DNA from: Methylobacterium sp. AMS5 | Lineage (GTDB): Bacteria; Pseudomonadota; Alphaproteobacteria; Rhizobiales; Beijerinckiaceae | Direction: 5' to 3' | Length of the DNA: 64,000 bases | Assembly (NCBI RefSeq): GCF_001542815.1 | Contig: NZ_CP006992.1 | Coordinates: 1,617,501 to 1,681,500, forward strand | In this document: positions 1-10,232 of the stretch, piece after piece | How positions within the stretch are numbered: position 1 is the stretch's first letter | Layout: each line of letters begins with the position of its first letter | Program-made: the position numbers and the translations under genes | The notes under the pieces: model-generated | The model's database searches: none | What the model saw: only the letters and a program-made list of their open reading frames with translations | What the model was told of the DNA's origin: nothing

Positions 1-1
1 G

Positions 2-175
2 GTGGCGGCGCTCGGCTGGACCGCGGAGAGCTACGGCCAGCCGGTCAAGAACCCGTTCAAGGAGGTCGGCCGCAACGATCCCTGCCCCTGCGGCTCGGGC
101 AAGAAGTACAAGAAGTGCTGCCTCAACGCGGCTGAAGCGGGTGCCCCGCCGGTGCGGCTGCCGGGCCTGTCCTGA
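2..175 (+). CDS. C-terminal end of a SEC-C motif protein (partial)
   Basis: The frame is open from the window edge to a TGA and gives the last 57 residues of a protein whose start lies outside the window. It carries a textbook SEC-C zinc motif, [18 protein letters not shown], at about residues 24-41 of the visible part. This motif ends SecA in many bacteria and also ends UPF0149/YecA-like proteins. The short tail after the motif and the lack of other SecA sequence mean the parent cannot be decided here; a UPF0149-type protein is my slight preference. The last 53 bases overlap, on the opposite strand, the 3' end of the convergent MoeB/ThiF-like gene. Confidence 0.7.
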   Translation: MAALGWTAESYGQPVKNPFKEVGRNDPCPCGSGKKYKKCCLNAAEAGAPPVRLPGLS

Positions 176-950
176 TCCCGTTCAGCGGGTTGTCCGGGTC
201 CCAGGCATAGGCCAGCGTCTCGAAGCGCATCGAGCGGGCGTCCACCATCAGCAGGCGCCCGACCAGGGGCTCGCCGAAACCGGCGAGCGCCCGGATCACC
301 TCCATCGCCATCAGCGAGCCCATCACGCCGGCGAGCGCCCCGAGCACGCCGGCTTCGGTGCAGGGCGCAACGCTGCCCGGCGGCGGCGGGCTCGGGAACA
401 GGCAGCGATAGGTCGGGTTCGGCTCGCCCGTCGGCCCGGTCTCGTGCGCGCGGATCGTGGTGAGCGAGCCGTCGAAGGCGCCGAGCGCCGCGGTGACCAG
501 CGGTTTTTTGCCGGCAAAGCACGCATCCGAGACGGCGTAGCGGGTGGCGAAATTATCGGAGCCGTCGGCCACGAGATCGTAGTCGGCGAGCAGGGCGGAG
601 GCGTTCTCGGGCGTCAGGCGGCAGGCATGGGTCTCGACGCGCACATGCGGATTGAGCCGCGCCACGCTCTCCGCCGCGCTCTCGACCTTCGGGCGGCCGA
701 TATCAGGGGTGCCGTGGATGACCTGCCGCTGCAGGTTCGACAGCGAGACGGTATCGTCATCGACGATGCCGATCGTGCCGATCCCGGCGGCGGCGAGATA
801 CTGGATCAGCGGCGCGCCGAGCCCGCCCGCGCCGATGACGAGCACACGCCCCGCCTTCAGCCGGGCCTGACCCGGACCGCCGACCTCGCGCAGGACGAGG
901 TGGCGGGCGTAGCGTTCGACTTCTTCGGAGCTGAGAGCCATGCCGGCCAT
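123..950 (-). CDS. HesA/MoeB/ThiF family adenylyltransferase
   Basis: This 275-residue E1-like enzyme should adenylate the C-terminal glycine of a ubiquitin-fold sulfur carrier (MoaD or ThiS) in molybdopterin or thiamine biosynthesis. The N-terminus has the family signature [13 protein letters not shown]. It is followed by the nucleotide-binding loop [10 protein letters not shown] (about residues 38-47) and the acidic and Arg/Gln positions of [15 protein letters not shown] later PCTEAGVLG segment matches the crossover-loop region. No C-terminal rhodanese domain is present, and the second CxxC zinc pair of E. coli MoeB is not visible, so this is a short single-domain member. The substrate (MoaD or ThiS) cannot be told from sequence alone. 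The ATG chosen opens [17 protein letters not shown], three codons later, is an alternative. It is convergent with, and overlaps, the SEC-C gene. Confidence 0.85.
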   Translation of the reverse strand: MAGMALSSEEVERYARHLVLREVGGPGQARLKAGRVLVIGAGGLGAPLIQYLAAAGIGTIGIVDDDTVSLSNLQRQVIHGTPDIGRPKVESAAESVARLNPHVRVETHACRLTPENASALLADYDLVADGSDNFATRYAVSDACFAGKKPLVTAALGAFDGSLTTIRAHETGPTGEPNPTYRCLFPSPPPPGSVAPCTEAGVLGALAGVMGSLMAMEVIRALAGFGEPLVGRLLMVDARSMRFETLAYAWDPDNPLNGIRTGPAAAPAGHPLQPR

Positions 951-1060
951 GTAAGCCGCCTGGACGGGGAGCGGAAGCGGTCGGGGGCTTGCTGCGCGCA
1001 GGGCGGGTGCGTGCTAGGGCTGGCCCACCAACGAAGAGTCACTGTTTTCCCACCCGAATT

Positions 1061-1170
1061 CCTCATCCTGAGGTGCCGGAGCGGAGGCCTCGACGGATCG
1101 TCCAGGGATCGCACGCGGGAACTGGAGGATCCATCAAGGCCCGCTGGCGCGGGCATCTCAGGATAAGGGT
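1061..1170. repeat. REP-like palindromic repeat, copy 1 (degenerate)
   Basis: The segment opens with CCTCATCCTGAGGTGCCGG and closes with a degenerate inverted copy, CATCTCAGGATAAGG. Internal blocks (TCCAGGGATCGC, CTGGAGG) are shared with a second copy at 30291-30405. The organisation is that of a mobile intergenic palindromic element: about 110 bp, inverted ends, no coding capacity. It fills the 250-bp gap between the moeB-like gene and dapE. Confidence 0.7.
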
Positions 1171-1202
1171 GAGGATGGGAGAAGCGAGCCACGGGACCGC
1201 CC

Positions 1203-2366
1203 TTGTCCGACCATTCCCCCCTTGCCCTCGCCCAGGCGCTGATCCGCTGCCCCTCCGTCACCCCGGAGGAGGGCGGTGCCCTGTCCTTCCTGGCGGATCG
1301 CCTCGCGGAGGCGGGATTCTCCGTCGAGCGCCCGGTTTTTTCCGAGTCCGGCACGCCGGACATCCAAAACCTCTACGCCCGCATCGGCACCGCAGGGCCG
1401 GTCCTCGTCTTTGCCGGCCATACCGACGTGGTGCCGCCGGGCGAAATCGGCTCCTGGACCCACGGGCCGTTCTCGGGCGACGTCGCCGACGGCTTCCTTT
1501 ACGGGCGCGGCGCGGTGGACATGAAGGGCGGCATCGCCTGCATGCTCGCCGCAACGCTCGCCTTCCTCGATCGGCACGGGCCGGATTTCGGCGGCTCCAT
1601 CGCCTTTCTCGTCACCGGCGACGAGGAAGGGCCTGCGGTCAACGGCACCGTGAAGCTGCTCGACTGGGCGAAGGCGAGGGGCGAGCGCTTCGCCCATTGC
1701 CTGCTCGGCGAGCCGACCAACCCCGACACCCTCGGCGAGATGATCAAGATCGGCCGGCGCGGCTCGCTGACCGGGCGTATCACCGTGCACGGGCGCCAGG
1801 GCCACGTCGCGTATCCGCACCGGGCCGAGAACCCGATTCCCGGCCTGCTGCGCCTCGCCTCCGCGCTGATCGCCGATCCCCTCGACGGCGGCACGGCGCA
1901 TTTCGATGCCTCGAACCTCGAATTCACGACGATCGATGTTGGCAACCCGGCCACCAACGTGATCCCGGCCTCGGCCAAGGCCGTGTTCAACGTGCGCTTC
2001 AACGACGATTGGACGGCGGACACGCTGGGCGCCGAGATCCGTCGGCGGCTGGAGGCGGCAGCCGGCAACGCGGTGCGCTTCAGCCTCGACCTTCAGCCCT
2101 CGAACTCCCCCGCTTTCCTGACGCAGCCCGACGCCTTCGTCGATCGGGTGGCGGGTGCGATCGAGGCCGAGACCGGACGGCGGCCGGCGCTCTCCACCAC
2201 AGGGGGCACCTCGGATGCCCGCTTCATCAAGGATGCCTGCCCGGTGATCGAGTTCGGCCTCGTGGGGCGGACCATGCACGAGACCGACGAGCGGGTGGCG
2301 GTGGCGGATCTCGACCGGCTCACCGCGATCTACGGTCGGGTGTTGGAGCGTTACTTTTCGTCGTAA
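1203..2366 (+). CDS. dapE: Succinyl-diaminopimelate desuccinylase
   Basis: The product hydrolyses N-succinyl-LL-2,6-diaminopimelate to LL-diaminopimelate and succinate, a cytoplasmic step of lysine and peptidoglycan precursor synthesis. The 387-residue length fits DapE. It shows the M20 metallopeptidase signatures: GHTDVVPPG (about residue 72) with the first metal-binding His, [10 protein letters not shown] with the bridging Asp, TGDEEGPA with the catalytic Glu pair, and [11 protein letters not shown] and GRTMHETDE near the C-terminus with the last zinc ligand His. Translation appears to start at TTG (1203), giving [23 protein letters not shown], the expected DapE N-terminus. The 3' end overlaps the convergent truA by 16 nt. 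Confidence 0.95.
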   Translation: MSDHSPLALAQALIRCPSVTPEEGGALSFLADRLAEAGFSVERPVFSESGTPDIQNLYARIGTAGPVLVFAGHTDVVPPGEIGSWTHGPFSGDVADGFLYGRGAVDMKGGIACMLAATLAFLDRHGPDFGGSIAFLVTGDEEGPAVNGTVKLLDWAKARGERFAHCLLGEPTNPDTLGEMIKIGRRGSLTGRITVHGRQGHVAYPHRAENPIPGLLRLASALIADPLDGGTAHFDASNLEFTTIDVGNPATNVIPASAKAVFNVRFNDDWTADTLGAEIRRRLEAAAGNAVRFSLDLQPSNSPAFLTQPDAFVDRVAGAIEAETGRRPALSTTGGTSDARFIKDACPVIEFGLVGRTMHETDERVAVADLDRLTAIYGRVLERYFSS

Positions 2367-3109
2367 TCGACACCCACAAACGTCAGCCCGCAGGCCGGCG
2401 CCAGCGGCCCGCAGCGGTGCTTGGCCCCCGTCGCCAGGATTTCCGCCACGTCGTCGGCGGAGAGGCGTTTGCAGCCGGCGAGCATCAGCGTGCCGGCCAT
2501 GGCGCGCACCTGATGGTGCAGGAAGGAGCGCGCCGAGGTCGCGATCACGATCTCTTCGAACAGGCCCATCCGCTCGCGCGTCACGTCGAGCTGCTCCAGC
2601 GTACGCATCGGCGATTTTGCCTGGCACTCGGCGGCGCGGAACGCCGAGAAATCGTGGTGGCCGAGGAGCCGTTGCGCCGCCCTATGCATCAGCCCGGCAT
2701 CGAGCGGCCAGGGCACCTGCCAGACATGGGCGCGGGTGAGCGCGGCGGGGCTGCGCCGGTTGAGGATGCGGTAGCGGTAGTGCCGCCGGATCGCCGAGTG
2801 CCGCGCGTCGAATTCATCTGTCACCACCTCGGCAGAGAGGATGGAGACCGGCTGCGGCCGCAGATGCGCGTTCAGCGCGTCGCGCACGGTGTCGGTGCGC
2901 CAATCCTTCGCAAGGTCGAGATGGGCGACCTGATGGATCGCGTGCACGCCCGCATCGGTGCGGCCGGCGCAGGTGAGCCGCACCGTCTCGCCGGAGAAGC
3001 GCGTCACGGCGGTCTCGATGGCGGCCTGCACGGTCGGGTCGTCGGCCTGACGCTGCCAGCCGCGGAACGGCGCGCCGTCGTACTCGATGACGAGCTTGTA
3101 GCGGGGCAT
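2351..3109 (-). CDS. truA: tRNA pseudouridine(38-40) synthase TruA
   Basis: This 252-residue enzyme isomerises uridines 38-40 in the anticodon stem-loop of tRNAs. It opens with [21 protein letters not shown], typical of TruA. The catalytic motif [11 protein letters not shown] (about residues 47-57) supplies the nucleophilic Asp. Later blocks include RRHYRYRIL and [14 protein letters not shown]. It is the last gene of a def-fmt-truA run on the minus strand, 13 nt after fmt. Its stop overlaps the dapE end on the other strand. Confidence 0.95.
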   Translation of the reverse strand: MPRYKLVIEYDGAPFRGWQRQADDPTVQAAIETAVTRFSGETVRLTCAGRTDAGVHAIHQVAHLDLAKDWRTDTVRDALNAHLRPQPVSILSAEVVTDEFDARHSAIRRHYRYRILNRRSPAALTRAHVWQVPWPLDAGLMHRAAQRLLGHHDFSAFRAAECQAKSPMRTLEQLDVTRERMGLFEEIVIATSARSFLHHQVRAMAGTLMLAGCKRLSADDVAEILATGAKHRCGPLAPACGLTFVGVDYDEK

Positions 3110-3122
3110 CAGGTTTGCGCGC

Positions 3123-4064
3123 TCACCCGAGCCGTGCCCCCGCCGCCAGCCGCGCGCCGCGCAAGAACGCCTCCCCGCTGGCGGTGCCGCCCTTGCCGGC
3201 CCGGCGCAGTTCGAGGAGCCGCACCGCGCCCGTGCCGCAGGCTACCGTGCCGGCGGCATCGAGCAGCGTGCCCGGCGCGCCGGAGCCTTCCGAGGTGACG
3301 GCCCGCAGCACCTTCACCCGCTCCGCCCCCTTGTCTGCCCCCTTGCCGAGATCGGCCTCGACATAGGCGCCGGGGAAAGGCGACAGCCCGTTGATGTGGC
3401 GCGCGACTTCGGCGGCCGGGCGCGACCAATCGATCCGCGCCTCTTCGTTGGTGATCTTGTGGGCGTAGACGACACCCTCCTCCGCCTGCGGCGTGAAGGT
3501 CAGGCCGTCCCGCTCCAGAGCGGCGATCGCCCGCCCCATCAGGTCGGCGCCGAGCGGCATCAGCGCATCGTGCAGCTCGCCCGCATTCATGCCGTCCGGG
3601 ATCGGCACGCGCGCTTCCATCGCCACCGGCCCGGTATCGAGCCCGGCCTCCATCCGCATCACACCGACGCCGCTCTCGGCATCGCCCGCCATCACCGCCC
3701 GCTGGATCGGCGCGGCCCCGCGCCAGCGCGGCAGCAGCGAGCCGTGCAGGTTGAGGCAGCCGAAGCGCGGAAGGTCGAGAATCCTTTGCGGGAGCAGCAT
3801 GCCGTAGGCGACGACCACCGCCACATCCGCCTCATGCCCGGCGAAGGTCTCGGCGGCCTCCTCGCTCTTCAGCGTCGTCGGCGTCAGAACGGGAAGGCCC
3901 AAAGCCTCGGCGCGGGCATGGACCGGAGAGAGCTTGAGCGCCATGCCGCGGCCGGCTCTGGCCGGGGCGCGGGTGTAGACGGCGGCGATCGTGTGCCCGT
4001 CGGCGTGGAGACGATCCAGGGTGGGAACGGCGAAATCCGGCGTTCCCATGAAGACGATGCGCAT
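3123..4064 (-). CDS. fmt: Methionyl-tRNA formyltransferase
   Basis: The product transfers a formyl group from 10-formyl-tetrahydrofolate to initiator Met-tRNA. At 313 residues it has the usual length. The N-terminus [19 protein letters not shown] and the formyltransferase signature [19 protein letters not shown] (about residues 106-124) are clear, and [11 protein letters not shown] follows. The C-terminal OB-like domain begins around residue 205 ([12 protein letters not shown]) and contains the PFPGAYVE block. It lies directly downstream of def (10 nt gap), the common pairing of N-formyl addition and removal enzymes. Confidence 0.96.
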   Translation of the reverse strand: MRIVFMGTPDFAVPTLDRLHADGHTIAAVYTRAPARAGRGMALKLSPVHARAEALGLPVLTPTTLKSEEAAETFAGHEADVAVVVAYGMLLPQRILDLPRFGCLNLHGSLLPRWRGAAPIQRAVMAGDAESGVGVMRMEAGLDTGPVAMEARVPIPDGMNAGELHDALMPLGADLMGRAIAALERDGLTFTPQAEEGVVYAHKITNEEARIDWSRPAAEVARHINGLSPFPGAYVEADLGKGADKGAERVKVLRAVTSEGSGAPGTLLDAAGTVACGTGAVRLLELRRAGKGGTASGEAFLRGARLAAGARLG

Positions 4065-4074
4065 CGGACCTTCG

Positions 4075-4590
4075 TCAGGCGGCGTCGCGCTTGGCGGCCT
4101 TGGTGAACTTCTTCATCACCCGGTCACGCTTCAGCTTCGACAGGTGATCGATGAACAAGACGCCGTTGAGGTGGTCGATCTCGTGCTGGAGGCAGGTCGC
4201 GAGCAGGCCGTCGGCCTCCTGCTCCACGGTCTGCCCGTCGAGGTTCATGTAGCGCACCCGGACGCGGTCCGGCCGCTCGACCTCGCCGTAGAATTCGGGG
4301 ATCGACAGGCAGCCCTCGTCGTAGACCCGCTTCTCCTCGGACACCCAGACGATCTCCGGGTTGAGGTAGACGGTCGGGTTCTTGGCGTTCTCGTCCTTCG
4401 AGGTATCGATGGTGACGACCCGCTTGGCCACCCCGATCTGGATCGCGGCGAGACCGACGCCGGGGGCGTCGTACATCGTCTCGATCATGTCGCGGGCAAG
4501 CGTCCGGATCTCGTCGGTGACGGCCGCCACCGGCTCGGAGGTGAGGCGCAACTGCGCGTCGGGCAGGATCACGAGGGGGCGGACGGTCAT
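4075..4590 (-). CDS. def: Peptide deformylase
   Basis: The product removes the N-formyl group from nascent polypeptides using a ferrous or zinc ion. All three PDF motifs are intact in 171 residues: [10 protein letters not shown] (motif 1, about residue 45), EGCLSIP (motif 2, with the metal-binding Cys) and QHEIDHLNG (motif 3, HExxH). A short basic tail ([17 protein letters not shown]) follows. It is the first gene of def-fmt-truA. The 113-nt gap separating it from the upstream GT87-like gene on the same strand can hold a promoter. Confidence 0.96.
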   Translation of the reverse strand: MTVRPLVILPDAQLRLTSEPVAAVTDEIRTLARDMIETMYDAPGVGLAAIQIGVAKRVVTIDTSKDENAKNPTVYLNPEIVWVSEEKRVYDEGCLSIPEFYGEVERPDRVRVRYMNLDGQTVEQEADGLLATCLQHEIDHLNGVLFIDHLSKLKRDRVMKKFTKAAKRDAA

Positions 4591-4703
4591 GGTTTCCGGG
4601 CTGGGATGGGCGAGAGCGCGAGCAAGGGCCTGAAAAGGCGTTTCACCATCCGCAGATAGGCGGCAGCGCCGGGGTGGTCAAATACCCCTCCGGTGCATCT
4701 CCG

Positions 4704-5978
4704 TCACATCGCCGCGGACGCCGGCACCGAACCGGCCCGTGCGGCCGAGGCCGGAGCACGCTCTCGCCGCAGGACGTGCCACATCAACGCGAGCAGGATC
4801 GGCAGAAACGGACCGGGCAGCGACAGCGCCACAGGGGGCTCCGCCCCGGCCGCGACGAAGCGCTCGTTGATCGTCCCCGCGACGAAGCCGTAGCCGCCGC
4901 TCACCCAGCCGAGACCGAGCAGGGCAGCCTGCTCGAGGCGGCTCGCACGATCGAGAAGATCCGGAAGCAGCAGGGCCAGACCAACGCCATAGAGCGACAG
5001 ATCGTAATCGTAGGCGTAGGGGCTCACGAGCAGGCCCGCCACGACGGCGAGGCCGATCACCTGACGCCGCGGTACGCCGCGCCGGAGCCCGAGCAGGACG
5101 AAGCCGAGCGCTGTGACGGCCGTCACCGCCTGCACCGCGAGGGCGACCGCGGCCGGCAGATCGAGGCTGCGCAGCGAGGCGTAGACCGAGATCATCCGGA
5201 ACAGGGGATAGAGGCCCGCGGCCAGGTTGGCCGACGCCTCGTCGGCGCCCCGCAGGAAGGCCGGCCAGATCGCGGGGCCGAGCACGAGGGTGGCAAGCGC
5301 CGCCGCGAGACCCGCGGTGACCGCGGCCACCGCCAGGCACGCCCATCGCCGCATGGCCAGGGCGCAGACCGCGACGCCGACGGCGAGATGCGGCTTGATC
5401 ACCATCAGGCCGAGCGGCAGGCCGGCCATCGCCCTCCCATGCACCAGCCCGAGGCAGGTCAGACCGATCAGCGCGCCCGTGAGGAACCCGTTCTGGCCGC
5501 AGCTCACGGTGATGACGAGAACCGGAAACAGCGCGATCAGAAGGGCGGGGAAGAACGGACCGGCGATCCGGCGCAGCACCAACAGGAACGCGGCGAGCGT
5601 CGTGCCGGTGAAAAGCAGGTAGGCGAGGCTGACCGGCAGGGTCGCGAGCGCCGCCACCACGAGGTTGAACGGCGGCGGATAGGCCCAGGGCAGGAAGTCC
5701 TGCTGCCCCGTGAGCTCCTGCTGGACCCGCAACAGGGCGGGAAGGTGATAGGCATCCGCGATGTCGCCCCGCCACACCATCCGGCCCGCGATGTGGAGGA
5801 TGTCGAAATCCGAGAGATCCACGGGGCCGAGAAGGCCGGTGAAACGCGCCGTCCGGCCCAGGATCACCACCACGAGAGCCGCGAGAAGGGTGCGCACCAC
5901 CAGGGGTGTCGCAAGCCGCTCGTAGAGCGTCGCCGGGCGGGGACGGCTCTGCTCCGCTGGCAATGATGCCGTTCGCAT
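4704..5978 (-). CDS. Multi-pass membrane protein, GT87/DUF2029-like
   Basis: This 424-residue protein consists largely of hydrophobic segments, about ten predicted by eye. After the first helix there is a luminal-type block, VDLSDFDILHIAGRMVWRGDIADAYHLP. This resembles the acidic D-D loop of DUF2029/GT87 polyprenyl-phosphate-mannose-dependent mannosyltransferases, followed by DFLPWAYPPPFNL, another family hallmark. The inferred role is transfer of a sugar from a polyprenyl-phosphate donor at the periplasmic face; the acceptor is unknown. The ATG at 5978 follows the only plausible upstream gap. An isolated gene between recR and def gives no pathway context. Confidence 0.75.
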   Translation of the reverse strand: MRTASLPAEQSRPRPATLYERLATPLVVRTLLAALVVVILGRTARFTGLLGPVDLSDFDILHIAGRMVWRGDIADAYHLPALLRVQQELTGQQDFLPWAYPPPFNLVVAALATLPVSLAYLLFTGTTLAAFLLVLRRIAGPFFPALLIALFPVLVITVSCGQNGFLTGALIGLTCLGLVHGRAMAGLPLGLMVIKPHLAVGVAVCALAMRRWACLAVAAVTAGLAAALATLVLGPAIWPAFLRGADEASANLAAGLYPLFRMISVYASLRSLDLPAAVALAVQAVTAVTALGFVLLGLRRGVPRRQVIGLAVVAGLLVSPYAYDYDLSLYGVGLALLLPDLLDRASRLEQAALLGLGWVSGGYGFVAGTINERFVAAGAEPPVALSLPGPFLPILLALMWHVLRRERAPASAARAGSVPASAAM

Positions 5979-6239
5979 GACGGATCACCCGACTTGGTGT
6001 CTCTCATGAAACTCCCGCTGCACCGTCATCGCCCGAGAGAACGGTCAGAGATCGGGAGTTCTGTGAGGCACTCATGGACAAGACCGTCGCGCGACGCGAC
6101 GGCCGATGCCGGGCTTTTATCCCGCCGTGACTTAAGGGGCAGTTAGAGCCTCGTCCCGAAAGGCGGTTGCCGGCTTTTGGAAAAAATGATGCGAAAACAA
6201 GAGATTAAAGCCTCGTTTTCACCTGCGCAGACCGCCGGG

Positions 6240-6845
6240 TCAGAACGCCGTGCGGCTGCGGATCGCCGCCGTCAGGGTGCCCTCGTCGAGATAATCGAGC
6301 TCGCCGCCGACCGGCACGCCGTGGGCGAGGCGGGTGACCGTCAGCCCGAGATGCTTGATCGACTCGGTGACGTAGTGAGCCGTGGTCTGGCCGTCGACGG
6401 TGGCGTTGAGCGCCAGGATGATCTCCTTCACTCCCGGCTCGCCCGCCCGCTCCACGAGACGGGCGATGGTGAGGTGCTCGGGCCGCACCCCGTCGAGCGC
6501 CGAGAGCACGCCGCCGAGCACGTGATAGCGCGCCTTGACCGCGCCGGACCGCTCCAGCGCCCAGAGGTCGGAGACGTCCTCCACCACGACGAGGGTGGTG
6601 GGGTCGCGGGTCTCGTCCCGGCAGATCGTGCAGGGGTCGCTGGTATCGACGTTGCCGCAGGAGTGGCACACTACGATACGCTCGACCGCGACACGCATCG
6701 CATCGGCCAGCGGCGCGAGCAGGGTCTCGCGCTTCTTGATGAGCTGGAGCGCGGCCCGGCGGGCGGAGCGGGGCCCGAGCCCCGGCATGCGCCCGAGAAG
6801 CTGGATCAGGCGCTCGATCTCGGGGCCGGCGACGGCTTGGGGCAT
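6240..6845 (-). CDS. recR: Recombination mediator RecR
   Basis: RecR works with RecO (and RecF) to load RecA on gapped DNA. In 201 residues the order is a helix-hairpin-helix ([18 protein letters not shown], about residues 15-32), a four-cysteine zinc finger (CHSCGN...CTIC, about residues 60-75) and a Toprim domain with [15 protein letters not shown]-terminal Walker-like block, [12 protein letters not shown], follows. The usual dnaX-ybaB partners are not adjacent; the gene stands alone and is divergent from pckA. Confidence 0.95.
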   Translation of the reverse strand: MPQAVAGPEIERLIQLLGRMPGLGPRSARRAALQLIKKRETLLAPLADAMRVAVERIVVCHSCGNVDTSDPCTICRDETRDPTTLVVVEDVSDLWALERSGAVKARYHVLGGVLSALDGVRPEHLTIARLVERAGEPGVKEIILALNATVDGQTTAHYVTESIKHLGLTVTRLAHGVPVGGELDYLDEGTLTAAIRSRTAF

Positions 6846-7172
6846 GCGGGTGCGAAACGGCTTTGACGGAGGAGGAGCGGCGGGCGCCTTCCCTCACATA
6901 AGCCTTCAGCCGGGATTTTGCCGCCGGGATTTTGCCCGTTCAGGATTCCGACAGCTTGGCCGTTGCATCGGGAGCCGGCGTGCAAATTTTATTTGAGCCC
7001 ATACCAAGGATTAGTTGACGGCCAAGCCGGAGACCGGTCCATTGAACAGACGGGGCGGAGAACCTGCGTGCGGCGGCCCTGAGCGACCGTGCGGACGCCC
7101 CACCGACAACGCGAAACAGCCGGATTGACCGGCGTGACGGCGCGATCAGGGGCCGTGAGGGAGGAACACTCC
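6846..7172. promoter_or_regulatory. Divergent recR/pckA intergenic region
   Basis: These 327 bases separate the recR start from the pckA start and must hold both promoters. The stretch around 6976-7020 (tgcaaattttatttgagccc) is distinctly AT-richer than its surroundings and is the most promoter-like part. No operator or riboswitch could be recognised. Confidence 0.4.
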
Positions 7173-8792
<1,620 letters not shown>

Positions 8793-8802
8793 GCGATCAC
8801 AG

Positions 8803-8828
8803 CCCCTCCCCGCGCGAGCGGGGAGGGG
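8803..8828. terminator. Bidirectional terminator hairpin between pckA and rlmN
   Basis: A perfect 11-bp stem, CCCCTCCCCGC / GCGGGGAGGGG, with a GCGA tetraloop lies between the convergent stops of pckA (8792) and rlmN (8838). There is no long T-run on either side, so termination strength is inferred from stem stability and placement. Confidence 0.7.
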
Positions 8829-8837
8829 ACAAAAGAA

Positions 8838-10115
8838 TCAGTCGACCTGATCGGCGTAGACGGCCTCGGCGCCCATGCCCTCTTCGAGCATCAGCCGGGC
8901 GCGGGCGCGCAGCTTCTCCGTCTCGCTCTTGAGCTGGCCGCAGGCCGCTAGGATATCGCGGCCGCGCGGGGTGCGCACCGGCGAGGCATAGCCGGCGGTG
9001 AAGACGATCTCGGAGAAGCGTTCGATCCGCTCCCAATCCGAGCACTCGTATTTCGAACCGGGCCAGGGGTTGAACGGGATCAGGTTGATCTTGGCCGGGA
9101 TGCCCTTGAGCAGCCGCACCAGGGCGCGGGCGTCGGCGTCCGAATCGTTGACCCCCTTGAGCATCACGTACTCGAAGGTGATGCGCCGGGCGTTGCTCAG
9201 CCCCGGATAGTTCCGGCAGGCGTCGAGCAACTGCGCGATCGGGTATTTGCGGTTCAGGGGCACCAGCTCGTCGCGCAGGCCGTCGCGCACCGCGTGCAGC
9301 GAGATCGCGAGCATGGCGTTGGCTTCCAGCCCCAGCCGCTCGATCTGCGGCACCACGCCGGAGGTCGAGACCGTGATGCGCCGCCGCGAGAGCGCGAGGC
9401 CTTCCTGGTCCGACATCACCGCGATGGCATCGATCACCGCGTCGAGATTGTAGAGCGGCTCGCCCATGCCCATGAACACGATGTTGGTGACCAGCCGGCC
9501 GGGCTCGCCGCCATCCTTGCCCGGCATCTGGCCGGTGAAGTCGCCGAGCGCGTCGCGGGCGACGACGACCTGCGCGACGATCTCCGCGGTGGAGAGGTTG
9601 CGCACGAGGCGCTGCGTGCCGGTGTGGCAGAACGAGCAGGTCAGGGTGCAGCCCACCTGGGACGAGACGCAGAGCGTGCCGCGGTCGTCGCCGGGGATGT
9701 AGACGCACTCGATCTCGGCGCCGCGGTTGTGGTCGTGCGCGCCGGTGGGCGCCATGCGCAGGAGCCATTTGCGGGTGCCGTCGCGCGAGACCTGCTCGGT
9801 GATGACCTCCGGACGCTCCAGGGTGAAGTGGTCCGCAAGCTGCGCCTTGAGCCCCTTGCCGACATTGGTCATCTCGGAAAATTCGCGCGCGCCGCGCACG
9901 TAGATCCAGTGCCAGACCTGGCTCACCCGCATCCGCGTCTCGCGCTCGGGCACGCCGATGCCGATGAGCGCCTGCTTCAGGCCTTCGCGGGTCAGGCCGA
10001 CGAGGGAGGCCTTGCGGCCGGGCAGGGTCGAGAGGGCCGTGACCTCGGGGGCCTTCTCGATTGCGGGGAGGGCGCGCGATGCGCCCGGGGCGGAGTCGAA
10101 CGACGCCGTCGCCAT
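8838..10115 (-). CDS. rlmN: Dual-specificity RNA methyltransferase RlmN
   Basis: This radical-SAM enzyme methylates C2 of A2503 in 23S rRNA and A37 in some tRNAs. The 425-residue protein has the 4Fe-4S motif CTLTCSFC (CxxxCxxC, about residues 156-163), the SAM-binding block [11 protein letters not shown], and the second catalytic cysteine in ILAACGQL near the C-terminus. The N-terminal accessory domain includes [14 protein letters not shown]. The start MATASFDS gives a family extension of about 35 residues typical of alphaproteobacteria. It is co-oriented with the aroKB gene 117 nt upstream. Confidence 0.95.
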   Translation of the reverse strand: MATASFDSAPGASRALPAIEKAPEVTALSTLPGRKASLVGLTREGLKQALIGIGVPERETRMRVSQVWHWIYVRGAREFSEMTNVGKGLKAQLADHFTLERPEVITEQVSRDGTRKWLLRMAPTGAHDHNRGAEIECVYIPGDDRGTLCVSSQVGCTLTCSFCHTGTQRLVRNLSTAEIVAQVVVARDALGDFTGQMPGKDGGEPGRLVTNIVFMGMGEPLYNLDAVIDAIAVMSDQEGLALSRRRITVSTSGVVPQIERLGLEANAMLAISLHAVRDGLRDELVPLNRKYPIAQLLDACRNYPGLSNARRITFEYVMLKGVNDSDADARALVRLLKGIPAKINLIPFNPWPGSKYECSDWERIERFSEIVFTAGYASPVRTPRGRDILAACGQLKSETEKLRARARLMLEEGMGAEAVYADQVD

Positions 10116-10232
10116 GGCTCAAGACCTTAGAAAGCTGGAACGGCTCTCATATAGGCGCATTCGGGCGGGAACGCGACTGCACCCGCTCTCACCCTCCCTT
10201 GCACCGTGGTCCTTGCACCCCGCCGGGCTCGC

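Noticed and set aside
1158..2627. A 489-codon minus-strand frame across dapE and truA
   Set aside because: It is antisense to dapE and out of frame with truA; low-complexity Gly/Arg/Ala content shows it is a shadow.
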